From assembly GCF_040954645.1 (NCBI RefSeq), contig NC_092807.1, forward strand, positions 77,516,021-77,580,020: a stretch of 64,000 nt of DNA, given 5' to 3'. Under the pieces are notes generated by a model. It saw nothing but the letters and a program-made list of their open reading frames with translations, had not been told where the DNA came from and searched no databases. Source of the DNA: Diabrotica undecimpunctata. Lineage: Eukaryota > Arthropoda > Insecta > Coleoptera > Chrysomelidae. Positions 11,061-22,408 of this stretch are shown piece by piece. The position numbers were made by a program, and so were the translations under genes. Every line of letters begins with the position of its first letter. The stretch's first letter is position 1.

Positions 11061-12389
11061 AAAATAAGTTATATTTGATGTTTTGAAAAAATCGATCCGA
11101 AAACCGTATGAAAAACATGTCATAGTATGGACATCGTGCGCGGCGATGCCTCTGCCGTCTGCCTATATCGGAAACTTTTACTACCATTTGACTATTTGTG
11201 TACGATTTTGTGTAAGGTTACGTGGCACACCACAAAAAGTGTTTTTATTTTCTCTTTTGTTTAACAATTAAAATGTATTGCTATACTTTTAGATGTTCCA
11301 AAACAACAAAGGATAATAAACATAAATTATGAGGTACAAAATTCTATTATTTTCTATGCGCAAGTTATTATAGACACATAGGCTATCACACAGTTAAAAA
11401 CTATTAAACCTATGAAAAAAATACAGTAGACTATGACTACATTTGTTTCTTAGCACTATAGTAAGAACAAGATAAAAATCTAAATACCTACATAATTATA
11501 TTAACGAGAAGTTATTAAAACTTTTGTTAGTTATCAGTAAGAGAAAGCTCATTTCAGAATATATTATGAAAAATGTTGTTGGTATTACAATATCAGGTAC
11601 ATTTATATAATGATAGGAATACAAAAATAAAAAAACAACTTACTTTTTCAAAACAACAATCAATCACTTCATTTTATCACGAAAAATTTTAAAAATTGCA
11701 ATGTAATTGAACCCATTTTGTGAGCTATAGCACTCTTATGCGCTTTAGGAGCACAACTATCAGCTAAATGTTCTTCATGTGGGAGTCCTGAGTAATAGAA
11801 CTCCAACATGGTTCTCCTGTAAATTGTCAAACTTAGTCTTAGATAACAACGACAACCTTCGTAGTATTTATGTACAAGATACCGTCCACAATTATGTGAT
11901 TATGTGTATGTGCCAATATTCTTTTAAAAGAGATTAATAAAATTCGCGGGTAGACACCGCGACATCGGTATGTCCCGTAGCGATTAATTTACCATTTTAT
12001 TGTAATTAGCATTTAAAAATAAAATTTTCATCTTTCATACAAACATCGATAGTTTTTAGCTTTGGATGTATTTGGGTCACACCGTCCTGTAGCAGATTTA
12101 GTCTAAAAAGTTTTATTTTACGCACAATTAGCACATTGGCTCTGGAAATGACCTATAAATATACATTATTAATTATTTCCAATCAAGATTTTTAAGCAGC
12201 TCTGCACCATTGGTTCATTTTTGTTGCTTTTTTTATTTTCCTTCCTTTTTATCGTCATCATTACATAGCGCTACAACACTGGGTGAGTCTTGTGAGAAAT
12301 ATTAATTTTTTGAGATATCCGATTTTGTGTCCGATCTATCTTAGTCAATAAAATTAATTCTCCTGGACTTATAAGAGCTTTCTTCATTC
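11061..12389. other. AT-rich stretch without recognised feature
   Basis: Short ORFs only (for example 11083-11271) with no recognisable protein motif. I see no strong repeat match to the rest of the window. Confidence 0.4.
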
Positions 12390-12640
12390 AGTATCTGTTC
12401 TTAATCTATACGGATTTGTAGCAGTATAGTAATAAGACCTTATTTGTTTTAGTCATTCTTCATAATTCACATCACTATATTAAAATAGGTCTGAAGTTTG
12501 TAATATGCTCTTTATTCCTTCAGTGGCTTTATTATTAACTGTGATTATTGATCCAATATATTTAAAGTCTTCCATACTTTAAAAAACGTAGTTGTTGACT
12601 TTAATGTTTTATCTAGATTTATTGAATTGGTCTCTTCTGT
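12390..12640 (-). pseudogene. Non-LTR RT tail remnant
   Basis: On the minus strand 12585-12520 encodes a FKYIGSIITVNNKATEGIK-like segment, resembling the 'YLGS...TEEIK' block after the RT domain in endonuclease/RT non-LTR proteins. The surrounding frames are broken. Confidence 0.55.
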
Positions 12641-13869
12641 GTATTTGCTTGTATTTGGTTTTCACCTCGTTGATTTTAAGTGAAACTTTTTTCATGCTCT
12701 CTGGACTTTGTTGAAGATATCGTTTACGAACGGGAGAGAGTTTCTTATGAAATCTATATCATAAGCATTATGCTAGGAGCTGCTTTGTACCTTGGACCGT
12801 TAATGGATTACATGTTAAAAGGACGTTATTTCTATTTTGGTAAGCTGTTCGTTCATTTTTTATTTATTTGAATCGAGAATCTGTATTTTATTAGATCTCT
12901 GGTTTATTTATTTATATCTCTGGTGTTTTGTTTCCTGTATCGTTATTACAAGGAGTTTGCTGGATACCGAAATAGGGAATCCGGTGGTACGTACATGATC
13001 TTTTGATTACCAACATTAGAAAATTTGTCTTACTGTAAAATCGTGATGATTTTACTAGAAAATATAATGTTGTTTAATAATAATGAAGTTGTTTCGCTTT
13101 GCCTTCTCCATCGAGGTCGCAGTGAGACTGCTACCGTTATACCTTCTGGTATTTAATATTTTGCCGGTCAAGCAACAATTCCAAGAGTTATTAACTTGGT
13201 ACTGATATCTCTGCTCCCCGATTTTAGCAAGCCATTAAAACTGCTACATTCATGCTTTCTATTATCCAACCTAGCCAGTCCAGGACTATATGCATTATTA
13301 TGGTACTGATATTGCTGCTGCCCCTTATAAGTATATATAATATGCAAGGAAGGTTTTGGAAATTTAATAGGTTTTTTGTGTGTTAGAATATAATTTCTCC
13401 AAGAAAGTAAAGATTATCTATCCGCTATCCGGATTTAATCCATCGATTAAATATTAGAATACTATAGAGTAATGCTATTACCAGCAAAAAAACGGTATAA
13501 TAGTCAGTAACGAGAAAACCAGATAAATGTTCATTAAAAGACAAAAGAGACGATGCAGAATAGGGCATATAACGTAACAATAGACCCATATAATTTTGAA
13601 AGGTTTGAAAGTTTAAATCCAGAAGTGTAATACAAACTACTAAAATCAGGATATATAAAACAATGTAAGTAAAACTCACAAGAAAAGCCCCAGAAATGTT
13701 TTACGACCGGGAACTAATGCTAAGGTCAAACAGGAATATAAAGATTGGATTTAATTTTTTTGCTTAAAACTTAGCTTGCCAGCTTGTATTCTGTTATTCT
13801 CTTTTGTAGTGTTTTTGTTAAAAGTGCTCTTAAATCCCAAATATTTAGACTAATGAACCATTTCAAAGT
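12600..13869 (+). repeat. Repeat body C, copy 1, first part
   Basis: Matches 57690-58380 (inverted, covering 12600-13450) and 35700-36710 (inverted, covering about 13170-13869). No ORF here is conserved between copies, so the small ORFs at 12680, 13425 and 13784 are not credible genes. It is split from its continuation at 16163 by a non-LTR insertion. Confidence 0.7.
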
Positions 13870-13897
13870 TGTACTCTTCTTCCTCTTCTTAAAGTGC

Positions 13898-14380
13898 CTA
13901 TCCGTTCCGGATGTTGGCGATCATCACGGCTATCTTTACTTTGTTTATTGCAGCGCGGAACAGTTCAGTGGTAGACGTGTTATACCACTTTCGTAAATTT
14001 TGAAGCCAGGAAATGCGTCTTCTTCCCGGTCCTCTCTTACCATTTACTTTCCCTTGGAGAATCAGCTGGAGAAGGCCGTAACGTTCTTGATTTCTCGTTA
14101 CATGTCCTAGATATTCCAACTTTTTAGTTTTAACGGTCATGAGAATTTTACATTCTTTCCCCATTCTACGTAGGACCTCCACATTAGTAATTCTGTCAAC
14201 CCAGGATATACGTAAGATGCGCCTAAAACACCACATTTCGAAAGCTTCTAGCCGATTCATAGATGCAACAGTCAGTGTCCATGCTTCCATTCCGTAGAGC
14301 AGAACTGTGAATATGTAGCAGTTCAATAGACGGCATTTTGTTTTTAATGATATATCTCGACTGTTGAAAATGGTTCTCAT
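13898..14380 (-). pseudogene. C-terminal part of endonuclease/RT protein
   Basis: 160 codons of the region after the RT domain: MEAWTLTVASMNRLEAFEMW, then a WVDRITNVEVL block and the conserved YLGHVTRNQERYGLLQLI and KRGPGRRRISWLQNLRKW segments. These are hallmarks of this non-LTR family, with a possible nucleic-acid-binding role. It is out of frame with the RT ORF just upstream (frameshift near 14400). It ends close to the element's 3' tail, as expected for the true C-terminus. Confidence 0.8.
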
Positions 14381-14410
14381 TATAACAAATGCTGCTTTTG
14401 CTTTTATTAT

Positions 14411-15475
14411 TCACTGTTTAATTTCTGTTGAGTGGTCCCATTGGCTATTTAAATTGGTGCCTAGATATGTATATTGCTCGACTCTTTCGATATTCTGTTG
14501 GTTGATTGTAAGTTGAGCGTTTAGTATTGGTTTTTTACTAATTGTCATAAATTTGGTTTTCTTTATGTTAAGAGCTAGTCCGTATCTGTTGCTGACTTCT
14601 GTTGTGCGATTTGTTAATATCTGTAAGTCATTCAGATTATCGGCAAAAACTATAGTGTCATCTGCATATCTAATGATATTCAACCATTCACCGTTTATTA
14701 GTATTCCTTTCGCACAACCGTCTAAAGCTTCCTTAAATACCCATTCAGAATAAATATTGAACAACAATGGAGACAAAATACAGCCCTGTCGTACTCCACG
14801 TTCAATTGCAATTTTATCAGTTAACTGGTCTTCTATTTTGATTTTGGCCGTTTGATTGTAGTAAATGTTTCTGATAATTCTAAGATCTTTGTTGTCAATT
14901 TCAATTTCTTGCATTAGAGTCATTAATTTGTCATGTTTTACTCTGTCAAATGCCTTCTGGTAATCTATAAAGCATACGTATATGTCACAATTCACATCCC
15001 TGTATCTCTGAAATAGCACCTGTACAGCAAAAAGGGCCTCCCGTGTTCCCACAGCATCACGAAATCCGAATTGTGTTCTTGTTAGTTGTTCCTCACATTT
15101 TGTATATATTCTTTTGTGAATGACCTTTAGAAATGTTTTAAGTAAATGGCTCATAAGGCTTATAATTCTATAGTCTTCGCACTTTCTCGCATTGGATTTT
15201 TTTGGAAGATTTATAAAAGTTGACACTAACCACTCTTGGGGAACCAAGCCCGTATCATATATACTGTTAAATATATTTGTCAACCATTTTATGCCATCAT
15301 AGTCCATAAGTTTTAAGAATTCTGAGTGAAAATTATCAGGGCCTACTGCTTTACCATCTTTGGTGCTTTTGATGGCATATTTTACTTCTTCGACTGTAAA
15401 TGGTGGTCCAGATTCGCAATTGGTGTTTGTTGTAATACCAGTGTTACTCCGTATATCTTCAAAAGTTTTTTCCAC
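14411..15475 (-). pseudogene. Non-LTR reverse transcriptase domain
   Basis: 354 codons containing a nearly complete RT: GKAVGPDNFHSEFLK (residues 41-55), motif A FIDYQKAFD (169-177), motif B-like RGVRQGCILSPLLF (226-239) and the catalytic YADD (270-273). It copies the element's RNA at the chromosomal nick during target-primed reverse transcription. All catalytic residues I can identify are present, but the protein is cut from the endonuclease upstream and the C-terminus downstream by frameshifts, and the element is 5' truncated. Confidence 0.9.
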
Positions 15476-15523
15476 GTATTTAATCCAAATATCTCTTTTA
15501 TGCTCTATTCCCAGTACTATGTT

Positions 15524-15841
15524 TCACTGATTATCTGTCAGGGATCCAGTGTTCTTGTGTTTATATAAGCCTGCCGCTTCTTTAATCTTTTTATGGAGGT
15601 TAAATGAATCATGTTTTTGTTGTAATGACTCTATCGCTGTACACTTCGAGCTAAACCAATTTTCTTTTGCTATTTTAATAGCCCTTTTTATTTCGTTATT
15701 TATGTTGTAGTAATTCTTATTATCTTTAGCGTTTCTTCTGTCTTCCATCATACATAGAATCTCCTCCGTCATCCATTCCTTTTTATTTGTTCTTTCAGGT
15801 TTTAAGTATTTCTCTGTTATTTCTTGACTTACTTTGTGCAA
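15524..15841 (-). pseudogene. Linker between endonuclease and RT
   Basis: 105 codons with EWMTEEILCMMEDRRNAKD and an AIKIAKENWF block, the usual helical linker between endonuclease and RT in this family. Separated from the RT ORF by a stop/frameshift around 15475-15525. Confidence 0.7.
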
Positions 15842-15928
15842 ATTTTCTAGTTCTACATCTGTGTTATATGTTTCTGTACGGGCCCATGGTTTTTCTGTAC
15901 GAGCCCACGTTTTTTCTTTTAGGCGTTT

Positions 15929-16160
15929 TTATACCTTTTCCTTTACTGTTTTATTTTTCAGTTGGTTAATATCGTACTTCATAATTTTTGGTCTTTGAAC
16001 TTTCTTTAAACTAAGTTTCATTTTGGCGATAAGTGGATTGTGGTCCGAATTTATGTCGGATCCCGGGTACGCTTTAACAGATGTTATAGAGTTTCTGAAT
16101 CTAAAGTTGTACTGGTCTATTAAAATAATATGTCCTATTCTGTTTCGTAGTGCTCTTCTT
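15929..16160 (-). pseudogene. End of APE-type endonuclease domain
   Basis: The segment GSDINSDHNPLIAKMKL holds the SDH signature ending exonuclease/endonuclease/phosphatase domains, which nick the target DNA. The first residues of the ORF belong to the flanking repeat; the 5' part of the domain is missing. Confidence 0.8.
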
Positions 16161-17680
16161 ATGATAGCCATATATATATTTTTTATTATCGTTGATTTGG
16201 AGGACCCTTTTCTGAGCTTTTCCTATTGAATGTATTAATATTTTTTTGTAACTAATAATTATACTCGCTACTATATTAAACTCATCGTCGAAAGTCCGTA
16301 TAATCTGAGGACCTTGATTATTAAACTGTGAGATTTTCTGTATTAGCTTTCCGGGCGATGCTCTCCAAAACGATCGTAAACACGATTGGAGATACGGCAT
16401 CTTCCTGTTTGAGGTAACTGTACATTTGAAAGTAAGTTGACAGTTATTTCCTTGGGTATGCCTAGTTCTTCCATAGCATTTTAGTTACAATCTTATAATT
16501 ATATCATATGTTTGTTTAAAATCTATAAATAACTAGCTTAATGTTTTTTTATTCCCATTTCATTTCCCATAACATTTTTCATTAAGTATATAATGTTCCT
16601 AACTTCACATTAATCTTTCCTGATTTCACATTTGTGGTTGCTGCATGTCAAAGAAGACACCATTTTCCATAGCGGGTGCTATGATTCCAATGGGGTAAAG
16701 TACAACCTACATATTTGTTGCCAAAATTACTTTGCTGCTGTATCGAGTACCGTTTACTGGTATATGAATTTTGTTACGAATTTATCTTGTGTGCTGAACT
16801 ATATAAAATCTTTTACCGCGAATTGAAAAGCACCTTTATTTATAACATTTATTGTTAACGTTTAGTGGAATATTTTACGTTTATCTAAATAAGTATTTAC
16901 TATAGTGTATAATAGTTGTAATTTTATTTTACTATTTGTATCTATATAGGTATAATTTATAATATATGAATTGTCTTATATTATACAAAATCATCCTATT
17001 TGCGTAAAGTGATATTTATATGGCAATTAGTTGTAAAGTCATTAATCTTTTCTGTCGTATCATATTTTCCTGATAATTTTTGTAGACAAGCGGTTTAGTT
17101 TATGTAATATAATATCCCCAATTGATCTCATAATATTTAGGTTTCAAAACAGCTGTTACCTACGCTAATTCGTTCACCTTTTTTAAAGCACTTTGTCCAG
17201 TTTTCTGTGAAATCATATTTTACTTGTAGATTACTCCTTGTTAAATTAATTAATTTCTTAGGTAAGCCTTGTTCTGCCATAGTATTCTATAGTTTTATTC
17301 TTATGATTATATCATGTGTTGATTTCAACATTTCTCATTAACTGCTTAATAGTGAATAATTGATCAATGATTTATTAAGTTGTTCTAATTCCACACTATT
17401 GGTCTCCTATTTGATAGTTCACCTATTCACTCAATCGTTCCAGGTGTATTAGAAAAATACTGTATATCCTAATTAGTAATATATAGCTTATATATAGCTT
17501 TTACCTCTACAGTTTGTGCAGTACATTTTATCATCACTTTTGTGTATGGGTATACTTTTCAGATAGTTGGTACTTGCTCTTACTTCTAAATTGACAGATC
17601 AGCTGTTTAACCGCCTGTACTGAACTTTCTTCTCCACTTTGCAAATATATATAAAAATTAGTAAAAGTCACTCTGAAATA

Positions 17681-17724
17681 CCGTTGATTGAAATATTGGA
17701 TACCCTATAATATTCAATCAACGG
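17681..17724. repeat. 12-bp-arm hairpin in repeat C
   Basis: CCGTTGATTGAA at 17681-17692 is the exact reverse complement of TTCAATCAACGG at 17713-17724. The same hairpin occurs at 23429-23472; at 34056-34099 one arm is damaged. Confidence 0.8.
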
Positions 17725-19579
17725 AAATATGTACTAAGATCACGGCGAGAATATTATGGGTTATTTCTGGTTTCGTCATAATTGACAATGGAATTACTAA
17801 TAGGAAAGTGCTCTCGCTTCCACATGTTGAAATTGATATATAGTACCAACAGATGCTAGTCATATACCATCAGTACTAATAAAATGGAAACTATCAAATT
17901 AATATCAATTTCATTAAAACACACCTGAAAAATATTGACAACAAATTAAAAATCGCTTATGCGTTAAAAAAATTAAAGAATTGTGAATAGAAATAGAGGA
18001 GACGTCCATAAAAGCAATAGAGTAGCAAAGCTCACAGCATGAGAATATTGCCTCGTACTTTTATATAGCAATTTGCTATCACATATTTTGAGATATAAAA
18101 TCTTAAATTTAGATATTAGACATTCTTATTAAATGTATAATCCAATATGTAAGTCTGTTTATGTTTTACATACTTGGAAAACACTGAACAGCCAAATATT
18201 TATTATTTTATGTACTAGGTTCTAAAAAAAAGTGTACTCAAAACGAATAAAGATTATCTACCAAGTATTTTATTCCAGTTTAATATGAAAGCATCAGATA
18301 TAAAATATTATAAAAATTTCATCATAGGGGCAATTTTGAGATAAAAACCAAATGATAGAATATTTAGTGAAATCTAAATATCTTAGAATAGCTGTATCGA
18401 GCGAGGATGAGGTTCTTGATGAGGAAAAAAAGACCTATCGCTGGGGAAGTGAGAAAGCAATTGGCAAAAGCAAAGAGCACTTTAATTACAATAAATGAAA
18501 TATGCGTTACAACCTATCATGATACAAATATATATTCGTACCGCAGAAACAAGACAATTAATAAACACGTTAAGAGAATCTTAATAATAAACAAAATTTA
18601 AGTTTCAATACATAGAAGAAATAAAAATATACAGAATATACACAGGATAAACAACATTAAAATAGCTGCAAGAAAGAGAAAATAATGAATCAATCATATT
18701 AATGTAGAATAGCAGAGGACAAAGTGTTTGTCATAGCATTGGACAAGTGCCCAATTGAAAAAAGAACACAGTCGTTCAAAAAAGACTGTATTCTAGAAAG
18801 AAGATAGAATAGATTATAAAAAATAAAGGCATAAACATGTATTTTCCTACTTTTTTAATATTAAAAATACGTAAATACAACCTTAAATTAAAATGTGACC
18901 TTTGATATCTGTGATAAACTTCATCACTTGAACAATGGCGCTGATGTATGTAGTTGAAATTTTTTACACTTATTTTAACTGTTTATTTTCTTATTATCTA
19001 TATATGAGTTGTGATCGTTATCACAAACTTATTTATTTTCCACAAAGAGGCTCTTCAATGCCTAAAATTATTACTACACAAATCTGATTCGAAATATCGT
19101 CAAAAAGTAATACAGAGCATGTAAAATTTAAATTTTTAATAAAAAGTAAAAGATTAGGCATTACTTATGGGGTTCAAAGAAGGAGCCTTTACGAAGATTG
19201 AAGTACTAATAAGACTACGGCAATCCGGCATATCCCGGGTAATGATTACTTAATTAATCGGCTAATTCTTCAGTCACCCCTTTAATATGATTTTGTCAAA
19301 TTGGTCCTTTTTAGGACCAATTATTCTTATAACTATGTCTATAACTATTAAGGGCATATCTAGAGATAAAGAAACTTTATTTTACTTAAACTTATCAGAC
19401 ATGCGCTAAACACGAATCTGGCGTGTTTCTAGTGCAGAAGACACATATAGGGCCTAACCTAGGGTATTTGGTATTAAGCTGATTGCTGAAAACTATATTA
19501 TAGATATAGACATGCTATCTTTGTCGTAAAAGAAGCAAAGAAAAACTTAAGGCAAAACCAGTTAGCTGAGAGAACCTTT

Positions 19580-20310
19580 CAACGATATTGAGCTTGGATT
19601 CACCATCTACATATTAAATGAAAAATAATGCAACTACCGACATTGAGGATCTGAGCACAAAGCTAATTACGAAATCTGGAACAAAAACACTACAATGGAT
19701 TATCCGGATGATGAACAACTATATTCAAATTATGCAGACACCCAAAGTCTATAGACAAGCCAAAGTTGTTACCTTGCTTAAACCTGGCAAAAACTCCAAC
19801 GACCACAAAAATTATCGGCGAATATATTTATTTTGTCAGCTATTCAAAATATTTTTACACAAGATCATTAATATTATTTCATCGATATTAGAAAAAAAAC
19901 TTAAATTAAAAGACGAAAGTGGCTGTAGATAGTAAAGATCATGTACATCACAAATATAAAATCTTACCCAACACAGCAAAGATGGGTACGAAAAATATCG
20001 GGTATCAGGGGTAGTATTTTTCAATATAAATGCCGCTTACGACACCTTAAATTACAGGATATATCTCCAAAAACTATATGATATCCCCTTAGATAACTAA
20101 CACATTTGTATTATCTGCGTATGCCTACACAACAGAATATTTTTCATATCACTCAATGGTATTGTAAGAATAGCAGATGACGAACGGTCTCGCTTGGGGT
20201 AGCATAAAGACACCTACACTGTATAACATTTACACAAACGATCAACCCATACCACTAGATACCAGGACTTCTATTATATAGATGATACACATATTATTGC
20301 ACAATAAAAA
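19580..20310 (+). pseudogene. Jockey-like RT relic in repeat C
   Basis: The 104-codon ORF at 19618-19932 contains QAKVVTLLKPGKNSNDHKNY, matching the 'WK.A.v..i.KPGK...NYRPI' entry of Jockey-type RTs. Further blocks follow in other frames: a FFNINAAYDTLN-like motif A near 20010-20045, and YNIYTNDQP followed by YIDDT (YADD-like box) near 20220-20290. Multiple frameshifts and stops. Copies sit at 25340-26070 and, inverted, at 28220-28850, so it predates duplication of the long repeat. Confidence 0.75.
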
Positions 20311-20530
20311 TAAACTATGAATCAATTTTCAGCCAAAACCCCTGAAAAACTCATATGTGCTCCTTCAATTTTCCTAACATAGAAGTTTCACAAAACCGAA
20401 CATCCAGTAATGTCATGAAATCGTTGAACTATAGACTTCCTATAAATTCCTTGAAAATAGTTTGTATCGCACGTGGTCATTCACAGATCATTGTTTAAAA
20501 CTAAAAGGTAAATTGAGGACCAGAATTAGT

Positions 20531-21478
20531 ATTCTTCGCAAGCTTTTTAGCTAAAAAAGAGGCGCACGTCCTTCCGCCCTACAAATTAACCATTCTTTCT
20601 TGTTGTATACACTACTACCCATTTTAACACAAAAATATCTATTGTAGCACTTAACTATATTTATTTTGAGATAACTTTCTATCGAGATATCATATGTACT
20701 ACACAAATAAGACCAGAACTAAAATAATAAAAAAACTTTATACAAGATATCGCAGAACATTGGATGAAACAAAAGCAGTTTTTATTAATCGGATGCTTAC
20801 ATAAAACGTACAAACACACATTTACGTAAACAAAATATATTACGCAATTTCTGTAATTAGGAAAACATCGACTTCGGCATTGAACTAATAAAATTATATT
20901 AAATAAAAAAATAACGTTTTTAAAAATACAGAGAAAATAAAATTTTCTATTCAAGTGACCATTCCATTAAATAATAAGCCCAAGTTCTTTTGTATCTGTA
21001 TACCTGTTTTTTAAAGAACCAGTTCTGTTCTATTAGTCCGTAGTAATACCAGGTAATCGGATATCCTCTGTTACACAGTGTAATGCTTATGACATTACAC
21101 TATCTACAAAGAGTAGATAAAAATAAGGAGCCCATATAAACCGTTTAGGGTATATGTTGAAAATATACGGTATAATCGCACAGTCGCCAAACTCTCAGAG
21201 CTTACTTAAACCGATAAACCTATGGTTTAAATATACAATGAAGAAGATCTGAACGACCCCTATAATATATACACATGAACTAAATGATATACATTTATTA
21301 TATAGGGGTACTTATAAGCTCCAAAAATTTTTTATAAATTAATAAACTTTACATGTTGACGAATCGACAGAACCAATATTATGGAATGGTCAAGTGAGCT
21401 CCGTATATTGGTGTCCACTTGACCACTGAGCTCACTTGAACCTTAATTTTAACATGGGCGGAGTCCACTTTATGCCGT

Positions 21479-21480
<2 letters not shown>
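20531..21480 (+). repeat. Repeat arm A, copy 2
   Basis: Direct copy of 1-994 lacking about 60 bases near its start, ending ACTTTATGCCGTAG directly before (AT)n. It follows body C with no gap. ORF 20679-20954 is not credible; its 26418 homologue carries many changes. Confidence 0.85.

Positions 21481-21542
<62 letters not shown>
21481..21542. repeat. (AT)n microsatellite
   Basis: Uninterrupted tract between arm A and arm B. This is the intact form of the junction that carries 8.6 kb of insertions in copy 1. Confidence 0.95.
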
Positions 21543-21544
<2 letters not shown>

Positions 21545-22408
21545 AGCAATTAATGTAAGCTCCGTTCTGAAACGGTATTATACTAACTCCAGTAGAATAT
21601 ACACCGTGTATACTATTATCTGAGTAGCGCTTTATGTAGACTCCGACCAACATGTAGGATTAAGTGGCCTCCAGAACAGGATAAACCATTTTTGGGATCC
21701 GTATTTACCATTTTGCTTACACTTCTAAACTCCTGCGATGTTGCCAATAATTGTATTAGTAGTTAGATTTTCAAATTTTACAGCAGGTACACTTTGGAAC
21801 TTGAAATTTATTTTAATACCCATCAATTTAGTCATAGAGGAATTGCAGGACTATTTGGCTAATGAAGTTAAATCTAAATTGTTAACCGACACATAACTTT
21901 ATTTTACTTTTTAGTTTTAATAAACAAGACGGTAATTTATATTACTTGCTTTATATATTTTCAAACATAAAAAAGGGTCTATTATAAACTTAAGTGGAAA
22001 AGTTAAGTTTCCATTTTTATTAATTAGTATTTTTTGTTAAAATGCATTGGCACTGAAACATTTAGTCCATAAATGTACGTACATCGGATAGAGTAATCGT
22101 GTAACAGTTTATGAAAGTAGAAGCCCCTTCGGTAGGATTATAATGTTTGTTACCCTATTAATTAAAGAAAACTCTGTACAACAGGAAGGTCTTTGTAATT
22201 TTTCGATTACTGCAGTTTATGACATACAATATTTGTTTCATAGCGTAGTTGAATTTAAACTACAATAATTTATAAATCAATCTTTAATGACATAATTTTT
22301 TACTGTCTAATTTCAATAGATATGTCGATTTTTAATTAAAATATTTAATGCATTAAAGTCGCGTAGAGATTTCCACTAAACATTTAATTTTAAAGCTAAT
22401 ATTATAAA
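21543..22408 (+). repeat. Repeat arm B, copy 2
   Basis: Direct copy of 9714-10620, beginning ATCTAGCAATTAATGTAAGCTCCG. At about 22408 it jumps to a point that in copy 1 corresponds to about 16690, so copy 2 lacks the first 6 kb of the body. Confidence 0.85.

Larger units (their letters stand above)
13870..16162 (-). mobile_element. 5'-truncated non-LTR retrotransposon
   Basis: A 2.29-kb insertion on the minus strand carrying the end of an endonuclease domain, RT and C-terminal region, with a GAAGAGGAAGAAG-like 3' tail at 13870-13885. The inverted sister copy near 35690 reads straight from the left flank (TTTCAAAGT) to the right flank (GATAGCCATAT), giving the empty site. I do not see a clean target duplication. 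The RT resembles the RTE-like endonuclease/RT proteins widespread in insects. Confidence 0.85.
16163..20530 (+). repeat. Repeat body C, copy 1, second part
   Basis: Matches 22409-26270 (direct) over 16690 onward and 27986-35690 (inverted, with two insertions). No conserved ORF except an old RT fragment at 19580-20310. Other short ORFs (16632, 18407) are not preserved between copies. Long stretches have no recognisable function. Confidence 0.8.
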
